Positions 53,004 through 64,000 are shown, counted from the stretch's first letter. The stretch is DNA of 64,000 nt from Pseudomonas arsenicoxydans (GCF_900103875.1 NZ_LT629705.1:5217001-5281000); one strand, 5' to 3'. The notes: generated by a model not told the origin, from the letters alone. Numbers and translations: made by a program.

Positions 53004-53354
53004 TCACAGGCAGGTTGCCAGCGCCGCCAGACGGCGCTTGGCGACAAAGTCGTCATGCTGCGCGTAGTAACTCAGCACGGTTCCGGAAGCATCGGTCGTA
53101 ACGTCGACAAACGATTCCGCCGAACGCGTGTAGACCGTGGTCCCACCCTTCTCACCCGATTGCAGGTAAGCAGCGGCATCGACACCGAACACCGCCTCGT
53201 CCTGCCAGGAAAACTGCACGCACTGGGCGACAACTTTTTCCGCTTTGTCCGATTTCAGGGTTTTGTAAGGGGCTTTGGTGCGGGCATCGTTCATCACCGA
53301 ACCGGCGCATCCGGCCAGCAACGTTACGGCCAGCGCCACCATCAGAATTCGCAT
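53004..53354 (-). CDS. Small predicted lipoprotein
   Basis: A 116-residue protein with signal MRILMVALAVTLLAG and lipobox LLAGC (Cys at residue 16). The mature part starts AGSVMNDARTKAPYKTLKSD and contains an aromatic strand SWQDEAVFGVDAAAYLQSGE; no enzymatic motif. Function unknown, probably outer-membrane anchored. Confidence 0.75.
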   Translation of the reverse strand: MRILMVALAVTLLAGCAGSVMNDARTKAPYKTLKSDKAEKVVAQCVQFSWQDEAVFGVDAAAYLQSGEKGGTTVYTRSAESFVDVTTDASGTVLSYYAQHDDFVAKRRLAALATCL

Positions 53355-53516
53355 CGCGTTCGCTCATCAAGAAAAAGCGGACTGTATCACCGTGGCACGG
53401 CGTATCGTTCTGCTTTACTTCATTTATAGCGCGACATCGACTGACGATTCGCGCACCCTGTCGCGCCATTACCGTCGCATCGCCCGTTTTTTCGGGCTCA
53501 TTTTTCTGGAACGTCC

Positions 53517-53765
53517 ATGACACCCAACGCCGAGTATTACAAACCGACCGCTGAATACGCTGACAAGCTGATCAGCCAGATCGGTCAGACCCCTTCCTGG
53601 ATCGCCAAGCGAATTGGCGTCACCGACAAGCGGATTCGCTACATCCTCGACGGCGAACGGACCGTCAAGGGCGAAACCACGCCGATCCAGATGACTTACC
53701 CCGAGCAGTTTGCACTTGAGTGCCTGGCCGCTGCGGCCAAGGCCAGCAAGAAGCAATCTTCGTAA
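53517..53765 (+). CDS. Small helix-turn-helix-like protein
   Basis: An 82-residue product with a predicted lambda-repressor-like core: LISQIGQTPSWIAKRIGVTD then KRIRYILDGERTVKG (residues about 16-50). It starts MTPNAEYYKPTAEYADK. It is followed 21 bp later by the DUF6388 gene in the same direction, so the two may be co-transcribed. I cannot name the family; a small DNA-binding protein is the plain guess. Confidence 0.7.
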   Translation: MTPNAEYYKPTAEYADKLISQIGQTPSWIAKRIGVTDKRIRYILDGERTVKGETTPIQMTYPEQFALECLAAAAKASKKQSS

Positions 53766-53786
53766 GAGCAGCCTCAAGGAGTGACC

Positions 53787-54116
53787 ATGGCGGCAACCGA
53801 ACAGCAACACGAACAGGCGCTGGAGAAATTTCTCGACGAGCGCCCCGAGCTGCGCCACGAACTCGACAACCTCAATCCGCTGTTGGCCCAGGCCAAAGGC
53901 GAGACGGCAGCACAATACCGTGACGAGCGCTTGCATGAAGCGTTCGAAGCCGAAGCCGAGCGCCTCGGTTTGTTCGCCTGGGAGCTGACGCTGAAACTGA
54001 CTGTCGACACGCCTGAGGACTACGAGACTCAGCGCATGGAAGTGCACAAGGAAGTGGCTGAGATGGCGGGTCTGGACTGGCTGGAATATTGCGAGTTATA
54101 TGGGTTGAGCAAGTAA
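53787..54116 (+). CDS. DUF6388 family protein
   Basis: A 109-residue acidic helical protein with start MAATEQQHEQALEKFLDERP behind CAAGGAG. It is rich in Glu and Leu and contains TAAQYRDERLHEAFEAEAER and a C-terminal EMAGLDWLEYCELYG. It fits a small pseudomonad family of unknown function (DUF6388 by recall). Confidence 0.75.
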   Translation: MAATEQQHEQALEKFLDERPELRHELDNLNPLLAQAKGETAAQYRDERLHEAFEAEAERLGLFAWELTLKLTVDTPEDYETQRMEVHKEVAEMAGLDWLEYCELYGLSK

Positions 54117-54132
54117 CCTCCGCCGCTCAAGG

Positions 54133-54849
54133 ATGCCTCCACCGATGCTACCGTCGCTTTCAAGTACCCGCGCCAGCCCGGGCCATCTGCACGCCCGCAA
54201 ATGGCGTGGCCGCATCGGCATGTCGCTGGTTGCAGCACTCTCGGTCCTCGCCGGCATGACCGATGCCATCGGCTTCATGGCCAGCGGTGACTTTGTCTCC
54301 TTCATGAGCGGCAACACCACCCGCCTTGCCGTCGCCATCAGCGACGGCGATCTCGGGCTGACCTTGCGCCTGTTGATCCTTGTGGCCACCTTTATCGTCG
54401 GCAACGCCTTGGGCATTGTGATCAGTCGCCTGGGCGGGCGACGGGCACTGCCGTTGTTGCTGTGCATCGCCATGCTGCTTTGCGGCGCCGCTGCCTGGCC
54501 TTATGACGAACAGCTGCCGGCGTTGCTCGCGGCCATCATCGCCATGGGCATGCTCAATGCGGCGGTGGAAGAAGTGAACGGTCTGCCCGTCGGCCTGACC
54601 TATGTGACCGGCGCCCTGTCGCGCTTCGGTCGTGGCCTGGGGCGCTGGATGCTCGGCGAACGGCGCAATGGCTGGCGGGTTCAGTTGATTCCCTGGACGG
54701 GCATGTTTGCCGGCGCCGTGCTGGGCGCCGTGCTGGAGCATCAACTGGGGCTCAAGGCGTTGTTTGCCAGCGGCTTGCTGGCCGCGGCGCTAGGGGTGCT
54801 GTCGTTAAGCATTCCGCGGCGTTGGCAGTTGGGTTATATGCCGCGCTGA
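54133..54849 (+). CDS. DUF1275 (YoaK) family membrane protein
   Basis: A 238-residue protein of about six hydrophobic segments. The family block AGMTDAIGFMASGDFVSFMS followed by GNTTRLAVAIS is near residue 37. The ATG at 54133 directly abuts AAGG, so the ATG at 54145 may be the true start. The role of YoaK-type proteins is unknown; they are inner-membrane proteins often found as single genes. Confidence 0.8.
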   Translation: MPPPMLPSLSSTRASPGHLHARKWRGRIGMSLVAALSVLAGMTDAIGFMASGDFVSFMSGNTTRLAVAISDGDLGLTLRLLILVATFIVGNALGIVISRLGGRRALPLLLCIAMLLCGAAAWPYDEQLPALLAAIIAMGMLNAAVEEVNGLPVGLTYVTGALSRFGRGLGRWMLGERRNGWRVQLIPWTGMFAGAVLGAVLEHQLGLKALFASGLLAAALGVLSLSIPRRWQLGYMPR

Positions 54850-54862
54850 ATCGTGTATTGAC

Positions 54863-54980
54863 TGTTCGGGCCCTATCGCGGGCAAGCCCGCTCCCACAAG
54901 GGCTTTGTGTCGTACACGAAATCAAAATTCGCCACAAAACTCCTGTGGGAGCGGGCTTGCCCGCGATAGGGCCTGAACAA
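54863..54980. repeat. REP-like hairpin
   Basis: Arms GGCAAGCCCGCTCCCACA (left, within 54863-54899) and TGTGGGAGCGGGCTTGCC (right, within 54943-54980) are nearly perfect inverted copies separated by about 43 bp, preceded by CCCTATCGCG. The motif is the widely repeated pseudomonad REP sequence. It sits between the YoaK-type gene and the tus operon. Confidence 0.85.
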
Positions 54981-55049
54981 ACCACATCGATTTAGCCGCC
55001 TCGCCGATAAAGCTTTATCATGGCCACAGTTTTGCTGATCGAGTCCGTC

Positions 55050-55442
55050 ATGAAGTTCGCCATCGCGCTGTTTTCCGCCGCCCATGCGCCCTCCTCGCGC
55101 CGCGCCTTGATGTTTGCCCAGGCTGCATTGGCGGGCGGGCATGAAATCGTCCGGCTGTTTTTTTATCAGGACGGCGTTTATAACGCTTCCGGCAGCGTGG
55201 TCACGCCCCAGGATGAACTGGACTTGCCCAAGCAATGGCGCGCCTTTGTCACTGAGCATCAACTGGACGGCGTTGTTTGCATCGCCGCCGCCCTGCGTCG
55301 TGGTGTGCTGGACGCAGAAGAAGCCGGGCGCTATCAGCGCGAGGCCGTATCGGTCGACGCACCGTGGGAATTGTCCGGTCTGGGTCAGTTGCATGACGCC
55401 GTGCAGGACGCCGACCGCCTGATCTGTTTTGGAGGCGCGTGA
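55050..55442 (+). CDS. tusD: Sulfurtransferase TusD
   Basis: A 130-residue protein started at MKFAIALFSAAHAPSSRRAL (55050). TusD is the subunit of the TusBCD complex that receives persulfide sulfur from TusA and passes it to TusE, for 2-thiouridine in tRNA. The active Cys is in GVVCIAAALRRGVLDAEEAG (about residue 75). It is the first of the tusD-tusC-tusB-tusE operon. A longer frame to 55020 lacks a ribosome site. Confidence 0.9.
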   Translation: MKFAIALFSAAHAPSSRRALMFAQAALAGGHEIVRLFFYQDGVYNASGSVVTPQDELDLPKQWRAFVTEHQLDGVVCIAAALRRGVLDAEEAGRYQREAVSVDAPWELSGLGQLHDAVQDADRLICFGGA

Positions 55443-55443
55443 G

Positions 55444-55806
55444 ATGCCAAGATCCTTGCTGATCATCAGCCGCCAGGCCCCGTGGTCCGGGCCGAATGCG
55501 CGCGAAGCGCTGGACATCGTGCTGGCCGGCGGTGCTTTCGATCTGCCGATCGGTTTGTTGTTTCTCGATGACGGCGTGTTCCAGCTCGCCGCCAAACAGA
55601 ACGCCAAGGCCCTGCAGCAAAAAGACCTGAGCGCCAACCTGCAAGCGTTGCCGATGTTCGGTGTTGAAGAGCTGTTTGTCTGTGCCGACAGCGCTGCAGA
55701 ACGCGGCCTGGACCCGAGCCGTTTCTCGCTCGAAGAAGCCCAGGTGCTGGCTGCCGAGCAAATCACTGCGCTTATTGACCGTTACGACCAGGTGATCACC
55801 CTCTGA
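55444..55806 (+). CDS. tusC: Sulfurtransferase complex subunit TusC
   Basis: A 120-residue DsrF-like subunit, started at MPRSLLIISRQAPWSGPNAR (55444, one base after the tusD stop). The GGAFDLPIGLLFLDDGVFQL segment is characteristic. It joins TusB and TusD in a hexamer; it has no catalytic Cys role. Translation is coupled to both neighbours. Confidence 0.9.
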   Translation: MPRSLLIISRQAPWSGPNAREALDIVLAGGAFDLPIGLLFLDDGVFQLAAKQNAKALQQKDLSANLQALPMFGVEELFVCADSAAERGLDPSRFSLEEAQVLAAEQITALIDRYDQVITL

Positions 55807-56099
55807 TGTCGACTTTGCATGTGTTGTCTCATTCCCCATTCGGCGACGACCGCCTGACCAGTTGCCTGCGGGTGATCGGCACGAACGATGCGTTGTTGCT
55901 GACCGGTGACGCGGTGTATGCGTTGCAGCCCGGCACAGCGCCGTTCAACGCGCTGAGTGCTCGCCAGTTGAAACTGTTCGCACTGGCCGAGGACGTCCAG
56001 GCTCGTGCGCTGGAGATTCCTGACGCGGTCAAGGCAATCGATTACCCGGCCTTCGTCGAGCTGTCGATTCACTACGACAAGGTCAACAGTTGGCTATGA
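55806..56099 (+). CDS. tusB: Sulfurtransferase complex subunit TusB
   Basis: A 97-residue DsrH-like protein starting at ATG 55806, overlapping the tusC stop by one base (TGATG). MSTLHVLSHSPFGDDRLTSC matches the family start. It is the smallest TusBCD subunit. Confidence 0.9.
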   Translation: MSTLHVLSHSPFGDDRLTSCLRVIGTNDALLLTGDAVYALQPGTAPFNALSARQLKLFALAEDVQARALEIPDAVKAIDYPAFVELSIHYDKVNSWL

Positions 56100-56431
56100 A
56101 TTCCCTGACCGTCGGCGCCCGCGCCATCGAGCTGGACAAGGACGGCTTCCTGGTCCACCTGAGCGACTGGTCCAACGAGGTTGCCGCCGCCCTCGCCGCC
56201 GCCGAAGACATCGAGTTGAGCCCGGAACATTGGGAAGTCCTCGAAGTGCTGCGCGGTTTCTACGACGAATTCCAGCTGTCGCCTGCGACCCGTCCATTGA
56301 TCAAGTACACCGCATTGAAGCTCGGCCCGGAAAAAGGCAACAGCCTGCACCTGAACCGACTGTTCAAAGGCACCCCTGCCAAACTCGCCGCAAAACTGGC
56401 GGGCCTGCCCAAACCGACGAATTGTTTATGA
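56096..56431 (+). CDS. tusE: Sulfur relay protein TusE
   Basis: A 111-residue DsrC-type protein, ATG at 56096 overlapping the tusB stop (ATGA). The C-terminal arm carries the essential penultimate Cys (KPTNCL). It accepts sulfur from TusBCD and delivers it to MnmA. The YGDEF-type segment LEVLRGFYDEFQLSPATRPL is typical. Confidence 0.9.
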   Translation: MNSLTVGARAIELDKDGFLVHLSDWSNEVAAALAAAEDIELSPEHWEVLEVLRGFYDEFQLSPATRPLIKYTALKLGPEKGNSLHLNRLFKGTPAKLAAKLAGLPKPTNCL

Positions 56432-57429
56432 CCGACTATCCAGCGCTGACCCTCGAAACGCCTGCCGAACACCCTTTCGCCCAGTTCGTGCGAATCCTCG
56501 GCAAAGGCAAGCGTGGCGCTCGTGACCTGACCCGGATCGAAGCGCGCGAAGCCATGGGCATGGTGCTCGACGACAAGGTCGAAGACACCCAGCTCGGTGC
56601 GTTTCTGATGTTGCTGCGGCACAAGGAAGAAAGCGCCGAGGAAATGGCCGGCTTCGCCGAAGCCTTGCGTGAACGGCTGAACCCGCTGGCACTGGCGGTC
56701 GATCTGGACTGGCCGACGTATGCGGGCAAGAAGCGCCACCTGCCGTGGTATCTGCTGGCGGCCAAGTGCCTGGCGCAGAACGGCGTGCGCATCTTCATGC
56801 ATGGCGGTGGCGCACACACGGCCGGGCGGCTGTACAGCGAACAATTGCTCGATGAGTTAAACATCCCGCTGTGCCGAAACTGGCAGCAGGTCGGCGAGGC
56901 GCTGGATCAGGGCGGTCTGGCCTTCATGCCGCTGGTGGATTGGGCGCCGCAACTGCAACGCATGATCGACCTGCGCAACACCTTGGGCCTGCGTTCGCCG
57001 ATTCATTCGCTGACGCGGATCCTCAATCCGCTGGGCGCCCGCTGTGGCCTGCAGAGCATTTTCCACCCCGGCTATCAGGCCGTGCATCGCGACGCCAGCG
57101 GTTTACTCGGCGATACCGCAATCGTGGTCAAGGGCGATGGCGGCGAAATCGAGATCAACCCGGACGCCGACAGTCACTTGTACGGCACTACCGGCGGCGA
57201 AAGCTGGGACGAGGAATGGCCGCAGATGTCGACCCAGCGCCACGTCAAACCCGCCACGCTCGATCCCGAACAGTTGAAAGCCGTGTGGCGCGGCGATGTG
57301 GTCGACAGCTATCCGCAAATGGCCCTGATTTCGACCATGGCCCTGGCGCTGCGCGGGCTCGGTCAATCCCGCGAGCAAGCCTTCGAAACCGCACAACAGT
57401 ATTGGGACGCACGGGATAGATCTATTTAA
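56428..57429 (+). CDS. ybiB: Glycosyl transferase family protein (YbiB-type, TrpD-like fold)
   Basis: A 333-residue protein whose fold is that of anthranilate phosphoribosyltransferases (TrpD2/YbiB family). The phosphate-ribose region is GVRIFMHGGGAHTAGRLYSE and later HSLTRILNPLGARCGLQSIF. YbiB-type proteins bind nucleic acid and do not act in tryptophan synthesis. It overlaps tusE by 4 nt (ATGA), so it is part of the tus transcription unit. Confidence 0.85.
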   Translation: MTDYPALTLETPAEHPFAQFVRILGKGKRGARDLTRIEAREAMGMVLDDKVEDTQLGAFLMLLRHKEESAEEMAGFAEALRERLNPLALAVDLDWPTYAGKKRHLPWYLLAAKCLAQNGVRIFMHGGGAHTAGRLYSEQLLDELNIPLCRNWQQVGEALDQGGLAFMPLVDWAPQLQRMIDLRNTLGLRSPIHSLTRILNPLGARCGLQSIFHPGYQAVHRDASGLLGDTAIVVKGDGGEIEINPDADSHLYGTTGGESWDEEWPQMSTQRHVKPATLDPEQLKAVWRGDVVDSYPQMALISTMALALRGLGQSREQAFETAQQYWDARDRSI

Positions 57430-57519
57430 CCGATCATAACCCGTTAACCTTTGCGCTTTTTTATCGAACCTATCCGAATAGACTCCTCTCCAACGCTTAT
57501 CGGTTAAGGAGTCTTGAAC

Positions 57520-58521
57520 ATGGGTTTGTTAGTTGAAGGTCGCTGGCATGATCAGTGGTACGAAAGCAGCAAGGACGGCGCGTTCCAGCGTGAACAGGCG
57601 CAACGCCGCAACTGGCTGACCGTCGACGGCAAGCCGGGCCCGACCGGTGTCGGTGGCTTTGCCGCCGAGGCTGGGCGCTATCACCTTTATGTGTCCCTCG
57701 CCTGTCCCTGGGCGCATCGCACGCTGATCCTGCGCAAACTCAAAGGCCTTGAAAACCTGATCGACGTGTCGGTGGTCAGTTGGCTGATGCTGGAAAACGG
57801 CTGGACGTTCGACCAGAACCTCGGCTCGACCGGCGACAAACTCGATCACTTCACATTCATGCACCAGCGCTACACCGCCGATACCGCCGACTACACCGGC
57901 CGTGTCACCGTACCGGTGCTGTGGGACAAGCAGCAGAACCGCATCGTTAACAATGAATCGGCGGAGATCATCCGCATGTTCAATGGCGCCTTCGATGAAC
58001 TGACCGGCAATGACCTGGATTTCTATCCGGCGCCTCTGCGCGGTGAAATCGATGCGCTGAACGAGCGGATTTACCCGGCTGTGAACAACGGTGTCTACCG
58101 TGCCGGGTTTGCCACCTCTCAGGGCGCTTATGAAGAAGCCTTCGATGATGTGTTCGCCGAGCTGGATCGACTCGAACTGCTGTTGAGCGAGAACCGTTAC
58201 CTGGTCGGCGAATACCTGACGGAAGCCGATATCCGGTTGTTCACCACGCTGATTCGTTTTGATGCGGTGTACCACGGGCACTTCAAGTGCAACCTGCGGC
58301 GGATCGCTGATTATCCGAATCTGTCGAACTGGCTACGGGAGATGTATCAGTGGCCGGGGATTGCCGAGACAGTGGATTTCCAGCACATCAAAAATCACTA
58401 CTACGGCAGCCACAAGACCATTAACCCGACGGGTGTCGTGCCCAAGGGACCGGCGCAGGATTTCACCGCACCCCATGATCGGGAACGGTTGAGCGGGAAA
58501 GGGGTTTGGCGTAAAGCCTGA
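57520..58521 (+). CDS. yqjG: Glutathionyl-hydroquinone reductase
   Basis: A 333-residue GST-fold enzyme of the Xi class. The active-site Cys is in SLACPWAHRTLILRKLKGL (about residue 61), the family signature. It removes glutathione from glutathionyl-hydroquinones. The start ATG at 57520 has AAGGAG at normal spacing; the TTG two codons before is less likely. It is a single gene with a hairpin after it. Confidence 0.9.
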   Translation: MGLLVEGRWHDQWYESSKDGAFQREQAQRRNWLTVDGKPGPTGVGGFAAEAGRYHLYVSLACPWAHRTLILRKLKGLENLIDVSVVSWLMLENGWTFDQNLGSTGDKLDHFTFMHQRYTADTADYTGRVTVPVLWDKQQNRIVNNESAEIIRMFNGAFDELTGNDLDFYPAPLRGEIDALNERIYPAVNNGVYRAGFATSQGAYEEAFDDVFAELDRLELLLSENRYLVGEYLTEADIRLFTTLIRFDAVYHGHFKCNLRRIADYPNLSNWLREMYQWPGIAETVDFQHIKNHYYGSHKTINPTGVVPKGPAQDFTAPHDRERLSGKGVWRKA

Positions 58522-58547
58522 GGTTTGTGCCGTTTTTGAGGACCCCA

Positions 58548-58622
58548 ATCGCCAGCAGACTAGCTCCCACAGTGGATTTGTGTCGTTCACAAATCCACTG
58601 TGGGAGCTAGCCTGCTGGCGAT
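58548..58622. terminator. Long hairpin between convergent yqjG and cysG
   Basis: Two 35-nt arms (58548-58582, 58588-58622) are inverted copies differing at one position, with a 5-nt loop TCGTT. They contain TAGCTCCCACAGTGGATTTG and its complement. It may act as a bidirectional terminator; it also resembles a dispersed REP-type repeat. Confidence 0.75.
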
Positions 58623-58638
58623 GGGAGCGACTCGGTTT

Positions 58639-60033
58639 TCAGACCTGCGCCTGAGCCCCTTCGAACCACGCCAGTTTCTCGCGCAGTTGCACCACTTCCC
58701 CAACGATCACCAAGGTCGGCGCATGCACTTCGTGCTCCGCCACCAGCCGTGGAAGATCGGCCAGGGTGCCGGTAAACACTCGCTGGTTGACCGTGGTGCC
58801 CTGCTGGATCAACGCCGCCGGGGTATCGGCGGCGCGACCATGCTTGATCAACTGCTCGCAAATGATCGGCAAGCCCACCAACCCCATGTAAAACACCAGG
58901 GTTTGTGCCGGTGCGACCAGGTCGCCCCAAGGCAAATCGGTAGAGCCATCCTTGAGGTGCCCGGTGACAAACCGCACTGACTGTGCGTAATCACGGTGCG
59001 TCAGCGGAATCCCGGCATACGCCGCGCAACCACTGGCCGCAGTGATACCCGGTACGACCTGGAACGGGATACCGTGGGCCGCCAGTTCTTCGATCTCTTC
59101 ACCGCCGCGCCCGAAGATGAACGGATCACCGCCCTTCAGTCGCACCACACGCTTGCCTTGCTTGGCCAGATCGACCAATTGCTGGTTGATCTGATCCTGC
59201 GGCACGGCGTGATCGGCGCGGCGCTTGCCGACGTAAATCCGCTCGGCATCACGACGACACAAATCGAGGATGGCCGGTGCAACCAGACGGTCATACAGCA
59301 CCACATCGGCTTGCTGCATCAGGCGCAAGGCGCGGAAGGTAAGCAGATCAGGATCTCCCGGCCCCGCGCCTACCAAATACACTTCACCGGTAGCAACCGG
59401 CGCTTCACCGTTGATTTTCGCCAGCATCAGGCGCTCGGCTTCGGCGCCCTGCCCGGCCAGTTGTCGGTCGGCAATCGGGCCCTGGAACACATCTTCCCAG
59501 AACGCCCGACGCTGCTGCACATCCGGGAACAAGCCTTTGACCTGAGTGCGAAAACGCGCCGCCAGGCCGGCCAGTTGACCGTAGGTGGACGGTATCCAGG
59601 TTTCCAGCTTGGCGCGGATCAACCGCGCCAGCACCGGCGCGTCGCCGCCGCTGGACACCGCAATGATCAATGGGGATCGGTCGACGATCGCCGGGAAGAT
59701 CACGCTGCACAAGGCAGGCGCATCCACCACGTTGACCGGCACGCAACGCCGATGGGCATCGGCGGAGACTTGCGCGTTGAGCGGTTCGTCGTCGGTGGCG
59801 GCAATGATCAGCCCGCAACTGTCCAGGTCCGACTCGACGTAACCCCGTACCAGGCACTCGCCACCGCTGCCGACAACCAGCTCGCGCAGTTGCGGTTCGA
59901 TTTCAGGTGCAACTACCCGCAGCAGCGCACCGGCTTCGGCCAGCAGGCGGGATTTGCGCAAGGCAATTTCCCCCCCGCCGACGACCAACACACGACTGCC
60001 GCGAAGGTTGTGAAACAGCGGCAGATAGTCCAT
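58639..60033 (-). CDS. cysG: Siroheme synthase (trifunctional)
   Basis: A 464-residue enzyme. The N-terminal half is an NAD-dependent precorrin-2 dehydrogenase/ferrochelatase ([20 protein letters not shown]), the C-terminal half a SAM-dependent uroporphyrinogen-III methyltransferase ([55 protein letters not shown]). It makes siroheme for sulfite and nitrite reductases. Its ATG directly follows the serS stop, so it is the distal gene of the rarA-crcB-serS-cysG unit. Confidence 0.95.
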   Translation of the reverse strand: MDYLPLFHNLRGSRVLVVGGGEIALRKSRLLAEAGALLRVVAPEIEPQLRELVVGSGGECLVRGYVESDLDSCGLIIAATDDEPLNAQVSADAHRRCVPVNVVDAPALCSVIFPAIVDRSPLIIAVSSGGDAPVLARLIRAKLETWIPSTYGQLAGLAARFRTQVKGLFPDVQQRRAFWEDVFQGPIADRQLAGQGAEAERLMLAKINGEAPVATGEVYLVGAGPGDPDLLTFRALRLMQQADVVLYDRLVAPAILDLCRRDAERIYVGKRRADHAVPQDQINQQLVDLAKQGKRVVRLKGGDPFIFGRGGEEIEELAAHGIPFQVVPGITAASGCAAYAGIPLTHRDYAQSVRFVTGHLKDGSTDLPWGDLVAPAQTLVFYMGLVGLPIICEQLIKHGRAADTPAALIQQGTTVNQRVFTGTLADLPRLVAEHEVHAPTLVIVGEVVQLREKLAWFEGAQAQV

Positions 60034-61704
<1,671 letters not shown>

Positions 61705-61705
<1 letters not shown>

Positions 61706-63030
61706 TATTTTCTCCGCTGCCGGGGGCTTAAACGGTCAAGTTGTGCAAGGTGGTTGAGCTTCTCGCCGATCTTCAACTCCAGGCCGCGTGGCACCGGTTG
61801 ATAGAACGGTTGGGGCTCGAGTTCTTCCGGGAAATAGTCTTCGCCCGCGGCGTACGCGTCTGGCTCATCGTGGGCATAACGGTATTCATCGCCATAACCC
61901 AGCTGCTTCATCAGCTTGGTCGGCGCGTTGCGCAGGTGCAGCGGCACTTCGAGCGAGCCGTGTTCGGTGGCGCTGCGCATCGCGGCTTTGAAGCCCATGT
62001 ACACCGCGTTGCTTTTCGGCGCGCACGCCAGATAAGTGATGGCCTGGGCCACTGCCAACTCGCCTTCAGGGCTGCCGAGGCGCTCCTGCACTTCCCACGC
62101 TGCCAGGCACAGGCTCAGGGCACGCGGGTCAGCGTTGCCGATGTCTTCGCTGGCCATGCGCACCACGCGCCGGGCCAGGTACAACGGGTCGCAACCGCCA
62201 TCGATCATCCGCGCGAACCAGTACAGCGCGCCATCTGGATTGGAGCCGCGTACCGATTTATGCAGCGCCGATATCTGGTCGTAGAACGCCTCGCCGCCCT
62301 TGTCGAAACGCCGCCGCGTATCGCCGAGCAGGCTTTGCAGCAGGTCGATACCGATCTCGCTGTTGTCTTCCGCCAGGTCCGAGGCGTTCTCCAACAGGTT
62401 GAGCAAACGACGGCCATCGCCATCGGCGGCAGACAGCAGCATCTGGAAGCCTTCATCGCTGAGGGTCAGTTGCCGCTTGCCCAAGCCACGCTCTTCGGTC
62501 AGCGCGCGATGCACCAACTTGCGCAGGGCCGCTTCGTCGAGGCTTTTGAGCACGTAGACACGCGCCCGCGAGAGCAAGGCGTTGTTGAGTTCGAACGAGG
62601 GGTTTTCAGTGGTCGCGCCGATGAAAATCAGCGTGCCGTCTTCAACGTAGGGCAGAAACGCATCCTGCTGCGACTTGTTGAAACGATGCACTTCATCGAC
62701 GAACAGGATGGTCCGCTTGCCGTATTGCCCGGCCTGCTGCTTGGCGATTTCCACCGCCTGACGGATCTCCTTCACGCCGGCCAGCACCGCCGAGACCGTT
62801 TCGAAGTGCGCATCCGAGACTTCCGCCAGCAACCGCGCCAGGGTGGTCTTGCCCACCCCCGGCGGTCCCCAGAAAATCATCGAGTGCAGGGCACCCTGCT
62901 CCAGGGCTTCGCGCAAAGGCTTGCCGCGAGCGAGCAGGTGTTCCTGACCGACGTACTCGTCCAGATTGGCCGCACGCAGGCGAGCGGCCAGGGGCTGAGC
63001 TATCGGGGCACTGCGAAACAGGTCCATCAC
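61705..63030 (-). CDS. rarA: Replication-associated recombination protein A
   Basis: A 441-residue AAA+ ATPase (RarA/MgsA/WRNIP1 family). Walker A is [18 protein letters not shown] (about residue 55), Walker [20 protein letters not shown] (about 108-125), sensor region [20 protein letters not shown], and the C-terminal tetramerisation region [20 protein letters not shown]. It acts at stalled replication forks. It follows lolA by 30 bp. Confidence 0.95.
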
Positions 63031-63060
63031 TACTTATGAAACCTCACTGGGGACTGCGTT

Positions 63061-63684
63061 TTATTCCTGGATCACGTCCGCACCCTTGGGGATGTCGAAC
63101 TTGAACTTGGATGCAGGGATCGGCTCGTTGGCCTTCACGCCGGTGAACAGGATGTTGGTGCGCTGGCCGACACTGTCGATCAGTTGCATGTCATTGACCA
63201 GACCGTTACGGAACGACAGGCGCAGGCTGTCAAACAGCGTGTCTTTGGTTTTCGGCTTCAAGGTGAAGTCGATCACGCCGCCGGCTTCCTTGGCGCTGAT
63301 GTCGAAGCTCTGGCTGATCTTGGACACGTCACCCGACAACAACAGGGCTGGAGTCTGGGTCAAGCGCAGGTCGAGGGTCTTGATGGTGACCTGTTCAAGA
63401 TCCGGGTCCCACAGGGTGACCTTCTTGCCGTCGGAAACCATCGTTTGTTCAGCGGGTGCATTGGTGTGCCAGTAAAACAGGCCTGGACGCTGCAGCGACA
63501 TGTCACCGGCGGTTTCCTGCAATTGGGTGCCGCTGCCATCGAGGGTCAGTTGCGAAAAGCGTGCAGTCAGGGTCTTGGATGTTTCCAGCAATTGGGTCAG
63601 ACGCGCCACGTCCTTGTCATCGGCGTGAGCCGAGAGCGTGGTCAAAGCCAGTACCGGCAGCAACAGCATGCGGATAAGACGCAT
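63061..63684 (-). CDS. lolA: Outer-membrane lipoprotein carrier protein LolA
   Basis: A 207-residue periplasmic chaperone started at [20 protein letters not shown] (63684), which has AGGA seven bases upstream; four extra residues from 63696 are also possible. A signal peptide ends at AHA. Blocks [20 protein letters not shown] and [20 protein letters not shown] are typical. It ferries lipoproteins from LolCDE to LolB. It sits between ftsK and rarA. Confidence 0.95.
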   Translation of the reverse strand: MRLIRMLLLPVLALTTLSAHADDKDVARLTQLLETSKTLTARFSQLTLDGSGTQLQETAGDMSLQRPGLFYWHTNAPAEQTMVSDGKKVTLWDPDLEQVTIKTLDLRLTQTPALLLSGDVSKISQSFDISAKEAGGVIDFTLKPKTKDTLFDSLRLSFRNGLVNDMQLIDSVGQRTNILFTGVKANEPIPASKFKFDIPKGADVIQE

Positions 63685-63748
63685 GGGAGTCCTCATAACA
63701 TTCGTGGGAGTACGGGCATCGCATGTCGCGACGCCCTTTCAATTCAAA

Positions 63749-64000
63749 TCAGTCGCGTACCGGGCCTGGAGCCAGGACTTCACGCGAACCGTTGGTATTC
63801 ATGGACGTCACGACCCCGGCCATTTCCATGGCTTCGATCATGCGCGCGGCGCGGTTGTAGCCGATTTTCAGCTTGCGCTGAACTGCAGAGATGGAGGCAC
63901 GGCGGCTTTCCAGAACGAACTGGACGGCTTCGTCGTACAAGGCATCGGTTTCAGCATCGTCGTCACCGCCACTGCCGCCATTTTCAAAGCCACTGCCGGC
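63749..64000 (-). CDS. ftsK: DNA translocase FtsK, C-terminal end only
   Basis: The frame is open from the right edge to the stop at 63749, giving 83 residues. It is the gamma winged-helix domain that reads KOPS and activates Xer[42 protein letters not shown] and the end [12 protein letters not shown]. The preceding [12 protein letters not shown] linker is visible. The motor and membrane parts lie outside the window. Confidence 0.9.
   Translation of the reverse strand, partial: AGSGFENGGSGGDDDAETDALYDEAVQFVLESRRASISAVQRKLKIGYNRAARMIEAMEMAGVVTSMNTNGSREVLAPGPVRD

Noticed and set aside
61741..63039. A 432-codon open frame on the plus strand
   Set aside because: It is antisense to rarA and follows the codon periodicity of that gene.

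Overview
The window is chromosomal DNA of a Pseudomonas species, most likely of the P. fluorescens group. The right end carries a conserved pseudomonad core block: tusDCBE, a YbiB-type gene, yqjG, cysG, serS, crcB, rarA, lolA and ftsK. Elsewhere there is an OprD-type porin, pseudomonad-type REP-like hairpins and high-GC coding with long antisense shadow frames. No rRNA, tRNA or CRISPR array was seen.

Layout: (1) 1-5.84 kb is the end of a mobile island. It carries three overlapping minus-strand genes that match the gamma-mobile-trio GmtY, GmtZ and GmtX, plus an intact secreted DNA/RNA endonuclease gene. The island edge splits a second, chromosomal endonuclease gene. (2) 6.7-15.3 kb holds ordinary accessory genes (GNAT, lipoprotein, LysE, DinB) around one 5.8-kb gene for a giant DUF4011-like/SF1 helicase/Vsr-like nuclease protein, a likely one-gene defence system. 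(3) 15.3-24.4 kb is a graveyard of insertion sequences: an IS30 remnant, an AT-rich ltrA gene, an IS66-family element with a perfect 8-bp target duplication but a broken transposase gene, an IS1182-type element with an intact transposase, an IS4-type remnant, a truncated NUDIX gene, a frameshifted response regulator and an intact EcsC-family gene.

(4) 24.4-42.5 kb is a dense redox/xenobiotic neighbourhood: two Old Yellow Enzyme reductases, three SDR-type proteins, an alpha/beta hydrolase, a Gfo/Idh/MocA oxidoreductase, an NTF2-like protein, two MFS exporters, two LysR regulators, a GlxA-type and a TetR-type regulator, an OprD porin, and DUF2867 and DJ-1/PfpI proteins. Three promoters here share a 28-bp motif at a fixed distance from the -10 element, suggesting one local regulon. 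(5) 43.1-47.0 kb looks like a nitrogen-compound uptake and hydrolysis cluster: a carbon-nitrogen hydrolase (frameshifted tail), an NCS1 permease, a LysR regulator and an isochorismatase-like hydrolase.

(6) 47.1-54.9 kb contains ggt, ogt, nudK, a 0.9-kb nested inverted-repeat region, an AA10 lytic polysaccharide monooxygenase without a visible signal peptide, a hemerythrin, and small conserved genes. (7) 55.0-64.0 kb is the core block: tRNA 2-thiouridine relay, siroheme synthesis, seryl-tRNA synthetase, fluoride export, replication-fork maintenance, lipoprotein trafficking and chromosome segregation.
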